The translations under genes and the position numbers were made by a program. The notes beneath the pieces are model-generated. The model was not told the origin of the DNA, ran no database searches, and saw only the letters and a program-made list of their open reading frames with translations. Of a stretch of DNA of 64,000 bases, positions 36,372-44,987 are shown piece by piece (position 1 is the stretch's first letter; every line of letters starts with the position of its first letter). Source of the DNA: Desulfobulbus rhabdoformis (GTDB taxonomy: Bacteria > Desulfobacterota > Desulfobulbia > Desulfobulbales > Desulfobulbaceae); contig NZ_JAFFQA010000001.1 in NCBI RefSeq assembly GCF_016919065.1, positions 1 to 64,000 of the forward strand, given 5' to 3'.

Positions 36372-37643
36372 TCAGACCGGCACACGCCGCGCAATATTTC
36401 TCTTTTGCCGCATTAGCGCCTTCATCCGCTGAAAAAGGACGAAGAGATAGATATAGACCGGCACCATCAACATGGAATCCACCGAAAAACTGGCAGTGGT
36501 CGTTTCAGGGATAGAGCGGACGGTAAAGAAACACATGACCGCCCCCGCCTGCATAAAGAGTTGCGCATCCAAAGGCTCCATATATTTGCGCCACCGATAG
36601 AGCTTATAAAAAAGCCACCAGCCCACAAACCACGATATCATATAGGGAATAAAGCCTAGAAAGCCCGCGTTCATCAGCGCCTGCAGCTCCGAATTATGGA
36701 CATGCTCACCGATAGTCATGCGGTCGGCCCAGTTGCCCCGGCCGATAAGCGGATGCTCCAGGATCTGCTCCCAGCCATGTGCGTAGGCCCGCGTGCGTCC
36801 CGTCATGGACTGGAACTGCTCTACCGTCTGCCCCCGTAGGACCTGCTCTTTAACCTTGTCCATGACAAATTCCGACTTCCCGGCACCGACAAGACCGAGG
36901 AACACCAGAAAAACCAGGGCATACGCCCGCCACGAGGAACGTGAAAAAATGAGCAGCAGCGCCATGCCCGCAAAAAAACCAAATATGCCGCCGCGGGACT
37001 GCATCGTCCAGACAATCCAGGCACAAAACGCCAGGGGTAACGCAAACACCCAGCGGATCTGTCCGTTCCCCTGCCAGATCAGCGTAAAGCACAGCAGCCC
37101 GGCAACTCCGAACCAACGCGCCAGCCCAGAAGAACGAGTCATATTCTGAATTTGACCGGCAATACCGTAGCCTTCAGTCAACTGATCCCGCAGATAAACA
37201 TAAATCAGCACATCAAAAAGAGCCAAAATCAGCCAGGTGGCAACCAGCAGGACCACTTCCGGCCGAGCAACCCGCGCCCCCCGATGAGAAAAGAACGTGC
37301 AGGGGATCAGCAGGTTCATCAGAAAGGCCAGCCCAAAATAAAGCGAGGCCTCGAAATCGAGCGAGAATCCTGAGGCCAGCAGGGCCAGCAGACCGTATCC
37401 GCTCAGCCAGGCCGCCGGATTGAAGTAGTGTAGTAGCGGCCTTGCCCTTCTCCAAAACAGCAGCCCGATAAGCGGGAGGATGTAGGGCATAAACGCCCGG
37501 AAGGCATTCGCCATTTCGACTGGAGTGGATATGTCCCGCAGATTCCAGTATCCGGAATTGAGATTCGCCCAAGCGAGGGTCCATAAAAATATGGGAAGTC
37601 CATAGGGCTTTAACAACTTAATGAATTGGTTAGAAATTATCAT
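36372..37643 (-). CDS. Second O-antigen ligase/polymerase family membrane protein (Wzy-like)
   Basis: 423 residues with about eleven hydrophobic segments. The Wzy/WaaL domain shows MQSRGGIFGFFAG, then the loop with GRTRAYAHGWEQILEHPLIGRGN and HVHNSELQALMNAG, the conserved His region. Its sequence differs strongly from the family member at 21713. One of the two probably acts as repeat-unit polymerase and the other as ligase or as a second polymerase. The ATG at 37643 overlaps the stop of the upstream glycosyltransferase by ATGA; an ATG at 37658 is possible. Confidence 0.88.
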   Translation of the reverse strand: MIISNQFIKLLKPYGLPIFLWTLAWANLNSGYWNLRDISTPVEMANAFRAFMPYILPLIGLLFWRRARPLLHYFNPAAWLSGYGLLALLASGFSLDFEASLYFGLAFLMNLLIPCTFFSHRGARVARPEVVLLVATWLILALFDVLIYVYLRDQLTEGYGIAGQIQNMTRSSGLARWFGVAGLLCFTLIWQGNGQIRWVFALPLAFCAWIVWTMQSRGGIFGFFAGMALLLIFSRSSWRAYALVFLVFLGLVGAGKSEFVMDKVKEQVLRGQTVEQFQSMTGRTRAYAHGWEQILEHPLIGRGNWADRMTIGEHVHNSELQALMNAGFLGFIPYMISWFVGWWLFYKLYRWRKYMEPLDAQLFMQAGAVMCFFTVRSIPETTTASFSVDSMLMVPVYIYLFVLFQRMKALMRQKRNIARRVPV

Positions 37644-38905
37644 TCCCCTGAACAACATCCTTCGTAAATCTCATTGAGAGCACAGACTTTATTCTCCCAG
37701 CTATATTGACAAATTCTCCGCGATGCCCCCTCCCCCAATTGTTGTCGAAGAGGTTCATCCCACATTCGCTCGATTGCCCGGCGCAGCCCTTCAACAAAAC
37801 AACCAATATCTGTAATGGGAATTTTTACTCCACATTCTCTGGTAATGACGTCTGAAAACCCACAATGGTCGGGCGCGATCACAGGTTTGCCGAGGGTCAT
37901 CGCTTCAAGTAAAACAGACGATGTCAGATCTTTCAAACTCGTAATCACAAAAACATGAGATGAAGCCATCACCTCCAATGCCTGCTCACGAGGAACTAAA
38001 CCGTGGAAAACACAACGGGCTTGAAGGCCAAGGGAGTTTGCCAGTTTTTTCCAAAAACTGGAACAAGGTCCCTCACCAAGCACATGTAAAAACCAGCGCA
38101 TATTCTCCGGCAAACGGGCCAAAGCCCGTAGCAACAGCGGTAACGCCTTTCCGGGAAGATGTTCACCACTCCAACATAGTTGCAAGGGGTCATGATCCAA
38201 ACGCTCATTGACCGCTACCATTCGCTCGAAAGGTGGTGGACCGATTTCACAGACAACTCTGCTCTCCACCCCATACCATTTTTCTATTTCCTGTCGGATA
38301 CCTGTGGTCGCTGCGATTATTGAGTTAGTGGCAGCAGCCTTTGCAAACGCCTTTTGGGGATGTTCCAGGTACTTTTTATCCCAGGTGTTGATCAAATTGC
38401 GGAACGAATAGTAAATAGCACCATACATTCCCAAGAGCGGCAAGAAATGTTTGGGGGTATTCTCCAGGCCACCGACAGGCCCCCAAACAAAGGGGCAACT
38501 CAGTTGGTAAAAGCGACCGGGGAAACGAAATCCCACATAGGTAATTAAATGACATAAATCATAATTATTGGATCCGTGAAGCTTATTTGCCAGAGAAAAG
38601 GCGTTACCCTGCCACAAGCGGTAGGCCCAGTTCATGATCAGCTTAAAAGGCGAATGTTCAATCCAATTCCATAGTGAAGATTTTTTCTGATAATGCCATG
38701 GTCTGTTATGGGGAAAATAAAAGGTCATTCGTTCACGGTAGCAGGGATTATCGGCAAGCCACCGCTCAATGTCCACCCGCTCAAATTCAGCCACAATCAC
38801 ATGAACCTCATGGACCTCGGCAATCATCTTGACCCAACCCCAGCCAACTCCGTGCTCGGACCCGCGGTACGGATTACAGGCATACGCGATCGCGAGAATT
38901 CTCAT
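37640..38905 (-). CDS. GT4-family glycosyltransferase
   Basis: 421 residues with the GT-B fold. The N-terminus MRILAIAYACNPYRGSEHGV has the donor-fold glycine loop, and the C-terminal half carries LCWSGEHLPGKALPLLLRA, VFVITSLKDLTSSVLLEAMT and GKPVIAPDHCGF, the nucleotide-sugar binding region with its conserved glutamate. It transfers one sugar of the EPS repeat unit in the cytoplasm. ATG at 38905 is preferred, with a GGAG 12 bases upstream; 38923 is the alternative. Confidence 0.88.
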   Translation of the reverse strand: MRILAIAYACNPYRGSEHGVGWGWVKMIAEVHEVHVIVAEFERVDIERWLADNPCYRERMTFYFPHNRPWHYQKKSSLWNWIEHSPFKLIMNWAYRLWQGNAFSLANKLHGSNNYDLCHLITYVGFRFPGRFYQLSCPFVWGPVGGLENTPKHFLPLLGMYGAIYYSFRNLINTWDKKYLEHPQKAFAKAAATNSIIAATTGIRQEIEKWYGVESRVVCEIGPPPFERMVAVNERLDHDPLQLCWSGEHLPGKALPLLLRALARLPENMRWFLHVLGEGPCSSFWKKLANSLGLQARCVFHGLVPREQALEVMASSHVFVITSLKDLTSSVLLEAMTLGKPVIAPDHCGFSDVITRECGVKIPITDIGCFVEGLRRAIERMWDEPLRQQLGEGASRRICQYSWENKVCALNEIYEGCCSGE

Positions 38906-39025
38906 TTTTCGACTATTCTCCATACGCTATGTGCTGCTTCCAAAAATCCATTTTTGTCGGCCATATTTTTTTACGAGACCGTCTCTCATAAAGCGTGGCA
39001 ATATTTTAGGGTTCGCATTCGTATT

Positions 39026-39940
39026 TCAAAAAAAGGCGTCGATATTGCCTTTTGCCCGCTCGAACTGTCCGGAAGCAATGCTCATGCAAAAGCGGATACA
39101 CATGGCCAAGCGGAAAGACGCCATGGAAAGCCCGTGCTTTTTCACAATATAAAGCCGGTTACGGACCTCGATCCTGCCAAAATGCACCGCCGATCCCCGC
39201 CCGGCGGAAGAATGAAAATGATCAAATTTCGCCTCCGTCACCACCGTCATCCGATATTTCCGGCTGATGGAATAGGAAAATTCCAGATCCTCCAGATAGC
39301 TGTAGCCGTCAAAAAAATCATCGAACGGAAATTCCGCCAAAACGTCGCGACGAACCACGGCTGCCCCACTCCCCATCCACTCTACATTTGCATTTTCAGT
39401 CATAGGGCCATACAGATTTTGCCAACCCGATGGAGCCACCCCACCCGGACGACTCGTATACAGCCCAAGTTTTTGACTCAACCATGATTTTTTAAAGGCC
39501 GATGGACGGTCATCATGCTCATTATCGGTGTTGTAAAATGTAGCCGCACCGAGCGGCGGGGCCGTAGAGGTCAAAGGGGCCACATCTAAATTTTCACCCC
39601 CTTGCGTCATCGTACTTTGGTTCGCCCAAAAGGCCATCATTTTTTCAACGGCATCCCGATGTAACACCTGATCGTCATCGAAGAAGCAGACCAGGTCGAT
39701 ATCGTCACGCAACAGCGCCTCCCCCCCGTTGCGCTGTCCGGCGGCGGACGGCTTATCCGTCCAGCGTTTGTACTCGATCTTCAATGCTGGAAACTCGTCC
39801 ACCACAGCCGATACCGGCTCACCACTGGCATCGACAACGATGACCTGATCCGGCCGCCGTGTCTGCGCCATAAAGCTGTGCAGCATTTTACGGATATCTT
39901 GGGGACGGTCTTTGGTGGGGGTTATAATTGCTAACTTCAT
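39026..39940 (-). CDS. GT2-family glycosyltransferase
   Basis: 304 residues with the GT-A fold. It starts MKLAIITPTKDRPQDIRKML. The metal-binding motif is FFDDDQVLHRDAV at about 88-100. An acceptor-side FDGYSYLEDLEFSYSI (ED near 210) is typical of GT2 enzymes, with a hydrophobic C-terminus. It adds a sugar to the EPS repeat unit. It is separated from the GT4 gene by about 120 bases and from the broken acyltransferase by 53. Confidence 0.88.
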   Translation of the reverse strand: MKLAIITPTKDRPQDIRKMLHSFMAQTRRPDQVIVVDASGEPVSAVVDEFPALKIEYKRWTDKPSAAGQRNGGEALLRDDIDLVCFFDDDQVLHRDAVEKMMAFWANQSTMTQGGENLDVAPLTSTAPPLGAATFYNTDNEHDDRPSAFKKSWLSQKLGLYTSRPGGVAPSGWQNLYGPMTENANVEWMGSGAAVVRRDVLAEFPFDDFFDGYSYLEDLEFSYSISRKYRMTVVTEAKFDHFHSSAGRGSAVHFGRIEVRNRLYIVKKHGLSMASFRLAMCIRFCMSIASGQFERAKGNIDAFF

Positions 39941-39993
39941 AATTATTGGACAAAAATAAGCTCAACAAAGATTGTATAAAGATAATTACAATT

Positions 39994-41090
39994 TTATTCG
40001 ATTTTTCCAATACACTCTATTTTTTGTAGCGAAAAGCATTTCTTCCTATAACGCTCCAGGGCACCTCTGACAAACTGAGTATTGCGCTCAAAACAAAAAT
40101 AAAACAAAAAACCAATCAACAACAATACTCCGGAAATCGTTCCGAACTTCAACCAATCAGCTATTCCCGCTGTTGCATTGCGTGCCCCAAGACCGGCATG
40201 TCTGTTCAACAGTTCGATCAATACCTTCATGACTGGATAATGGATTGCATACAAACTAAAGGAAAAAGCCGCCAAGCATTTCCAGAAGGCACTTGCCGTC
40301 GGCCAGTTTGGCAACGACATCGACCTCCAGCAAAGAATTATTCCACCGAAGAGAACCCCGGTCGCATATTCACCGTAAATGTTCTTCGCCCAAGACCCGT
40401 AGATTACCGCCACACCGAATACAACAAGCGTCAAGGGTAAAAAGAACTTCGGGACTTTGAACTCAGGGACCGCCCGCAACATTGCCCCAAATATCCAAGA
40501 GGAAAAAGGCTCATGATTTTCGGCACGGTGATCGTTGTAATCAGCAGCAATGATATTACCAACAGCTTTTTCAAAACTCCTTTTGAAAAAAACAGCAACA
40601 CCACCGGCCACAACAGATAATACCAAAATTCATTGGCCAAGCTCCAGAGTGGAGGATTACTTCCAAATGGTGGACCAGCAATCGTTTACAAAAACAGTAA
40701 GTTTCCAGCAAACGCCTACCAGGTCAGAGATTCGGATGAGGGGTGCATGTCAGCTCCCACGGCCAAAGATCAAGCCCCCCCTACTAACAATGCTGGAATC
40801 AGAGCCACATACATACTTGTTATGCGTCTGCTGAAATACTCGCTGAAACGACCCCTTTGCTCAGGATTTCAAGACATTGCCGCCCACCAGGAATCCACTC
40901 AACACGAAGAAAACCATGACAGCCTCATGCCCGAATCGCATCAGAACAAAGCCAAGAAAATTGAGGGCATTCCTAAACACGGGAAGCAGATCTCCGTAGG
41001 CCACGAAATAATCGTTACGAACATGCCCCAGCAAAACAGCTAGAGCAGCCAGCGCGCGCCATGTCCAATCGCCACGACAAACCAGAATCT
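39994..41090 (-). pseudogene. Acyltransferase 3 (OafA-like) gene, broken by frameshifts
   Basis: Frames that together encode an acyltransferase-3 membrane enzyme lie on the minus strand. About 41075-40890 reads RALAALAVLLGHVRNDYF then GHEAVMVFFVLSGFLVGGNV, the classic N-terminal signature, then stops. About 40890-40780 continues FSRRITSMYVALIPALLVGG in the same general order. 40640-40431 gives MANEFWYYLLWPVVLLFF, and 40626-39994 gives the C-terminal helices with SFSLYAIHYPVMKVL. Joining them needs several frameshifts and one stop removed. Intact proteins would O-acetylate the polysaccharide. Confidence 0.82.
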
Positions 41091-41102
41091 ATATTGAAGC
41101 AT

Positions 41103-42302
41103 TCATTGCACTGAAATATCTCCATCCAATTGGCCGCTTGCTCGAAACCAATCATCCACGATCTGCCGGATCTGTCCACAAAATTGCTCGGTTGAAAACT
41201 TACTCTTCTGAGGCGCCAGCCCGTGAAGTATCCTCTGTTGTAGATTCTCATCCCGCAGGACCGCAACAATTTTATGTACGGCGTCATCAACCGAAGCAAA
41301 CTGGAGTTCTTTCAAAGGGACGATTTCGGTCTGCCCGCCGGAATCAGGAATAAATGGGATGCATCCTGCCTGGAGCATTTCGGCGACGGTGATGCCGAAG
41401 GCTTCATGCGGACGGGTATGAATAGCAAACTTTGACTCGGTCAGCAGGGCATCCTTGTCCGCGCCACTTTTTCGTCCGTGCAGCGTGATCCACTCTTTCC
41501 CCTCGCAAAGGGAACGGATGAACCTGCCATAAGGGTCATTCCCAACACCGCCAATTAAGTGAAACTGTAGAACGTGACCCAATTCACGCACTTTTTCCAA
41601 AATCTCAATCTGCTGCTCGATCCGTTTTTCTTGCGCAACACGACCAATAGAGACAAAACTGAACGTTTTCTCTCCCCGCGGCACCCCCCTGAACTCCGAT
41701 TGCACGGCAGGATAGACATTGCCATCGCAAACATACCCATATTTGTCTTTGATAATTCCCGCGGACCACAATGAGTTGGATATGATTGTTTCCGAACCGT
41801 CAAAGAATGTTTTTTGTGATCGCAAAGGCCCCCCCACGCCCCCACATACCGCGAGGTATATCTTTCGAAGAAGATTTGCTTTATGGATATACTTGGCTCC
41901 CTTTTCCGGCATGGGATCAAACTGATTTGCAAGTTCCCGATCCCAGACAAAATCGGCAATAAAATGAAGCGCGGGAACGCCCCAGTCCGCCAGGTTATAA
42001 CTGGAGATGCAAAGGTCATACTCCCGGCCAATCCGCTTGGTAAACCGGGAGTAAAAGGCGCCACGCAGGGCCGCAATCCCTGAACTGTTTTTCATAAAAA
42101 AAGGCACAGGGATAATTCTTATGCTTACTTCATCGACACCTACTGATGTTCCATAAAACTGGTTGAGGTCATTCAGATTTACATTCCGAGTTGTGACAAG
42201 CGTTACATTGAATTTGTCTTTCAACGTTTGAAGCAGCCACATTGCACGAGCTTCTGATCCGCCATATCCCATTGTGGGATGACCTATCGCGACCTTTTTC
42301 AT
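41103..42302 (-). CDS. Glycosyltransferase, GT4-like
   Basis: 399 residues with the GT-B fold. The N-terminus MKKVAIGHPTMGYGGSEARA has the donor loop, and the C-terminal half carries FVSIGRVAQEKRIEQQIEIL, FHLIGGVGNDPYG and HEAFGITVAEMLQAGCIPFI, the E(x7)E-type nucleotide-sugar site. It builds part of the EPS unit. Start at 42302 (MKKVA) is preferred by homology; 42320 (MAIGES) is also possible with AAAGG upstream. Confidence 0.87.
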   Translation of the reverse strand: MKKVAIGHPTMGYGGSEARAMWLLQTLKDKFNVTLVTTRNVNLNDLNQFYGTSVGVDEVSIRIIPVPFFMKNSSGIAALRGAFYSRFTKRIGREYDLCISSYNLADWGVPALHFIADFVWDRELANQFDPMPEKGAKYIHKANLLRKIYLAVCGGVGGPLRSQKTFFDGSETIISNSLWSAGIIKDKYGYVCDGNVYPAVQSEFRGVPRGEKTFSFVSIGRVAQEKRIEQQIEILEKVRELGHVLQFHLIGGVGNDPYGRFIRSLCEGKEWITLHGRKSGADKDALLTESKFAIHTRPHEAFGITVAEMLQAGCIPFIPDSGGQTEIVPLKELQFASVDDAVHKIVAVLRDENLQQRILHGLAPQKSKFSTEQFCGQIRQIVDDWFRASGQLDGDISVQ

Positions 42303-42443
42303 CGATTCACCAATAGCCATCAATTTAATACCTTTTTGATAAAGTGCGATGAACCATACTTCTTCAAAAACGCACGGAGTTGTTCGTCATTCCTATTGTT
42401 ATCAACATATTTAGTACAAAGAGTTGAATAATGCGACAGCATC

Positions 42444-43133
42444 CTAGACCTTTGAATAGATATAAAAATCGGCAAATGATCCTTTCTTAGTATTACCATT
42501 GAATGGGTACTTGTTGGGAATATATTTCAAAAGTTTCCACTCTGTCGTGTTATCTGTTATCCATTTAGTGAAATTACGATGTCTTACGTGCGGCGCTGCC
42601 GTGTCATCTGGATTTTCATCACTGTTTGAGGAGTATATGACTACAAACCTTTCGGAAGAATCGAACAACCTGTTCATGTAGTCTGCAAAGATGCTATCTT
42701 CAACTAGGTGATAAATAACGTCTAAAGATAAAGTCACCTCGGCGGTTTCACCGCTGTACTCTTCCATAAGTTTAAAGTTTTTTGTTTCATCATCTATAAA
42801 CCTTCTAGAACACATGGACGTTGCTTTTGGGCTTACATCAAATCCAATATATTTTGGGTAAAGCGCCAAACCAAGTTGATTGCCATCCCCACACCCATAC
42901 TCGATAACTGATGTAACCCCATTCTCGAAAACAAATGTGTTCAATATTTCGGCTTTGAACTCGGCAAGCTGGTTATAGGAACCATCCCCTGAGTCCCCCC
43001 CCCCCTCGTACCTGTTTTTCCAATAATTTTCTGAACCTTGAAAAGGCTTTGGCGGGTTGATCCAGGTACGGTAAATGCTACGAGCGACAGGCCCGACGAC
43101 AGGAATATTCTTAATAACCTCTTTTAGATACAT
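42444..43133 (-). CDS. Class I SAM-dependent methyltransferase
   Basis: 229 residues. SAM motif I is VIEYGCGDGNQLGLA at about 85-99, followed by YIGFDVSPKATSM and the DVIYHLVED segment. The ATG at 43133 overlaps the end of the preceding glycosyltransferase by 23 bases. It lies among EPS sugar-transfer genes, so O-methylation of a sugar is a reasonable guess. The C-terminal part is rich in Asn, Thr and Lys compared with its neighbours. Confidence 0.82.
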   Translation of the reverse strand: MYLKEVIKNIPVVGPVARSIYRTWINPPKPFQGSENYWKNRYEGGGDSGDGSYNQLAEFKAEILNTFVFENGVTSVIEYGCGDGNQLGLALYPKYIGFDVSPKATSMCSRRFIDDETKNFKLMEEYSGETAEVTLSLDVIYHLVEDSIFADYMNRLFDSSERFVVIYSSNSDENPDDTAAPHVRHRNFTKWITDNTTEWKLLKYIPNKYPFNGNTKKGSFADFYIYSKV

Positions 43134-44049
43134 ACATTTTGCTCCACTCAGCGACAGCTTTAATCTGCGGATCATTCCCCTCTTCCATGAAATTAAAAGA
43201 AGACAACGTCCGATTGTTCTTAATTTTGATTTCCCAAATCCGGAACGTTGCTTCAGCCACTTTTTTGCACTGTACGCCAGCCAGCAGAGACATCTCCTTG
43301 AGCCACACATCATCGGCCTTGGGACAAAGTTTTAAAAATACATTTTCATTCAACACTTCAGGATGCAGATGGCCAGGCGCATACAATACGCCACCACCGC
43401 TTGTAGGAAACAGATGCATAGACGGACCTTGATACCCCGGCGCCAGAAAGTTCCACTGGCGATATGGTAGTACATTCCCTGAAGAGTCGTATGTGATCAA
43501 ATGAGCACGATGGCAATGCACATACTGAGGCTCCAATCGATAAGCATCGTACAGGCCGCGTAACCATCCGCGAGGATAGAAAATATCATCATCGGCAGTG
43601 ACGATAAGAGCATCCGGGTACACATGCAAAGTAGGAACGATTTTTCTGAAGGACCGAATATCCCGGCACCACCGGATATCGAGACCACGGCGCTGCAAAC
43701 GAACCAAGGACAAGGGAAGGCTCGCCTTCTCTAGCTTGGGACGATTTGGATTTTCGCTTTCGCTGAGCCACAAGATGATGTGGTCTGGCTGAAGATTTTG
43801 CCGTAAAAGGCTTTCAATGCACAGGTGAACCTTACCAATCCGTTCAGGGATGGTGGTCAGACTTACAATGAGTTCGGGGTCTCGCTTTACGTCAGTAACC
43901 CCTGCATGACGACCAAAAGCAGACAGAAAACGGTAGGAATATTCGATCGTCAGATACCCTAAATACCAGTAAAGGCGACGCAGCGGAAGAAATATCCGCA
44001 GGAGTGGTCGATAGAAAATTGAGTTTTTAAGCCATTCTTGTCGACTCAC
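43111..44049 (-). CDS. Glycosyltransferase with DXD motif
   Basis: About 312 residues from a GTG at 44049 (GGGGA upstream), starting four bases after the stop of the preceding methyltransferase gene; a longer start at 44121 would overlap that gene. ELIVSLTTIPERI is followed by LIVTADDDIFYPRGWLRGL, where DDD would bind metal. The layout (IRSFRKIVPTLHVYPD and a C-terminal DDVWLK with MSLLAGVQ) resembles GT-A enzymes that act on polysaccharides. Exact family and donor unknown. Confidence 0.8.
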   Translation of the reverse strand: MSRQEWLKNSIFYRPLLRIFLPLRRLYWYLGYLTIEYSYRFLSAFGRHAGVTDVKRDPELIVSLTTIPERIGKVHLCIESLLRQNLQPDHIILWLSESENPNRPKLEKASLPLSLVRLQRRGLDIRWCRDIRSFRKIVPTLHVYPDALIVTADDDIFYPRGWLRGLYDAYRLEPQYVHCHRAHLITYDSSGNVLPYRQWNFLAPGYQGPSMHLFPTSGGGVLYAPGHLHPEVLNENVFLKLCPKADDVWLKEMSLLAGVQCKKVAEATFRIWEIKIKNNRTLSSFNFMEEGNDPQIKAVAEWSKMYVSKRGY

Positions 44050-44053
44050 CAAG

Positions 44054-44851
44054 TTATTTCCCCGAACAGAATATTTTCGTGCAATCCGCGAGCACCTCGG
44101 TTGAAGGAGCACAACAAGCAATCAAGCTCAACGACTCATTCAGCGAGGATGTTCCATAGGAAAAATCGTCGATCGAAAATTGCGCCATAAATTTGTCGCT
44201 TACAAGACCTGCTCTCTTACTTTGGGAAGTAGCTCGGATGGTCCGAAAAAAATCCGCCACTGAACCTGGAAGAATTTTTTTAATCTGGCTTTTGAAATTT
44301 GTACTATTCGTAACATAAATATTATCTCTGGCAGCAACGCATCGGTTAAACTCAATCGAATAAGCTCTCTCGGAAGCGAATTGACCGAAAACTTGAACGT
44401 GTGGAAAATAACCATGCAGAAGTTCTTCCAATTCAACAGCACGGAACTCATGTACGTGAAACCGATTCCAGGGCTTTTCCCCGGGATTGACACGGATAGC
44501 CCCATTAGGAGTGGTTAATAATAATAGTCCATCGGGCTTAAGAACCCGACGAATTTCGTTAAAATAGGCAGAATACTCTGGCAGGTGCTCAACAACCTGA
44601 AAACTGGTAACCACATCAAAAGATTGATCCCCAAAGGGCAGAGAAACACCATCAACTAATTTGAATGACAAATTTCCTCTCAGATATCTCGCATTGCCGA
44701 CCTCAAGAGCCATGGGGGATACGTCTACACCTACAATCCTGTTACAGGATTGACTCAGGAGGTTCGTCCCATATCCGCTATTACAACCGAGATCAAGGAC
44801 ATCCTTACCCTTCACAATTTTTTGAGCCTTTACGTAATCCGATTTGTGCAT
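44054..44851 (-). CDS. Class I SAM methyltransferase, possibly truncated at the N-terminus
   Basis: About 265 residues. SAM motif I is DVLDLGCNSGYGTNLL at about 19-34 from the ATG at 44851; VVTSFQVVEHLPEY and LLLLTTPNG follow. In the same frame upstream, an ATG at 44947 would add 32 residues that look coding (MANNDITKLQAEKHEIV then DRGFSSAEEIVLYL). They are interrupted by a TAG at 44894-44896. So the true start was probably 44947 and a nonsense change has cut off the first part, leaving 44851 or the TTG before it. Confidence 0.78.
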   Translation of the reverse strand: MHKSDYVKAQKIVKGKDVLDLGCNSGYGTNLLSQSCNRIVGVDVSPMALEVGNARYLRGNLSFKLVDGVSLPFGDQSFDVVTSFQVVEHLPEYSAYFNEIRRVLKPDGLLLLTTPNGAIRVNPGEKPWNRFHVHEFRAVELEELLHGYFPHVQVFGQFASERAYSIEFNRCVAARDNIYVTNSTNFKSQIKKILPGSVADFFRTIRATSQSKRAGLVSDKFMAQFSIDDFSYGTSSLNESLSLIACCAPSTEVLADCTKIFCSGK

Positions 44852-44987
44852 CAAATAAAGTACAATTTCCTCAGCCGAAGAAAATCCTCTGTCCTAGACA
44901 ATCTCGTGTTTTTCCGCTTGAAGTTTAGTTATATCATTATTCGCCATGCGGCATTCTCTTATTAAAATTTTTGGAATTTAATTTTTA

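Noticed and set aside
44894..44896. Pyrrolysine insertion as the main explanation for the in-frame TAG
   Set aside because: The gene is not a methylamine methyltransferase and the TAG is one base from CAG; simple nonsense mutation is more likely, though listed for a check.
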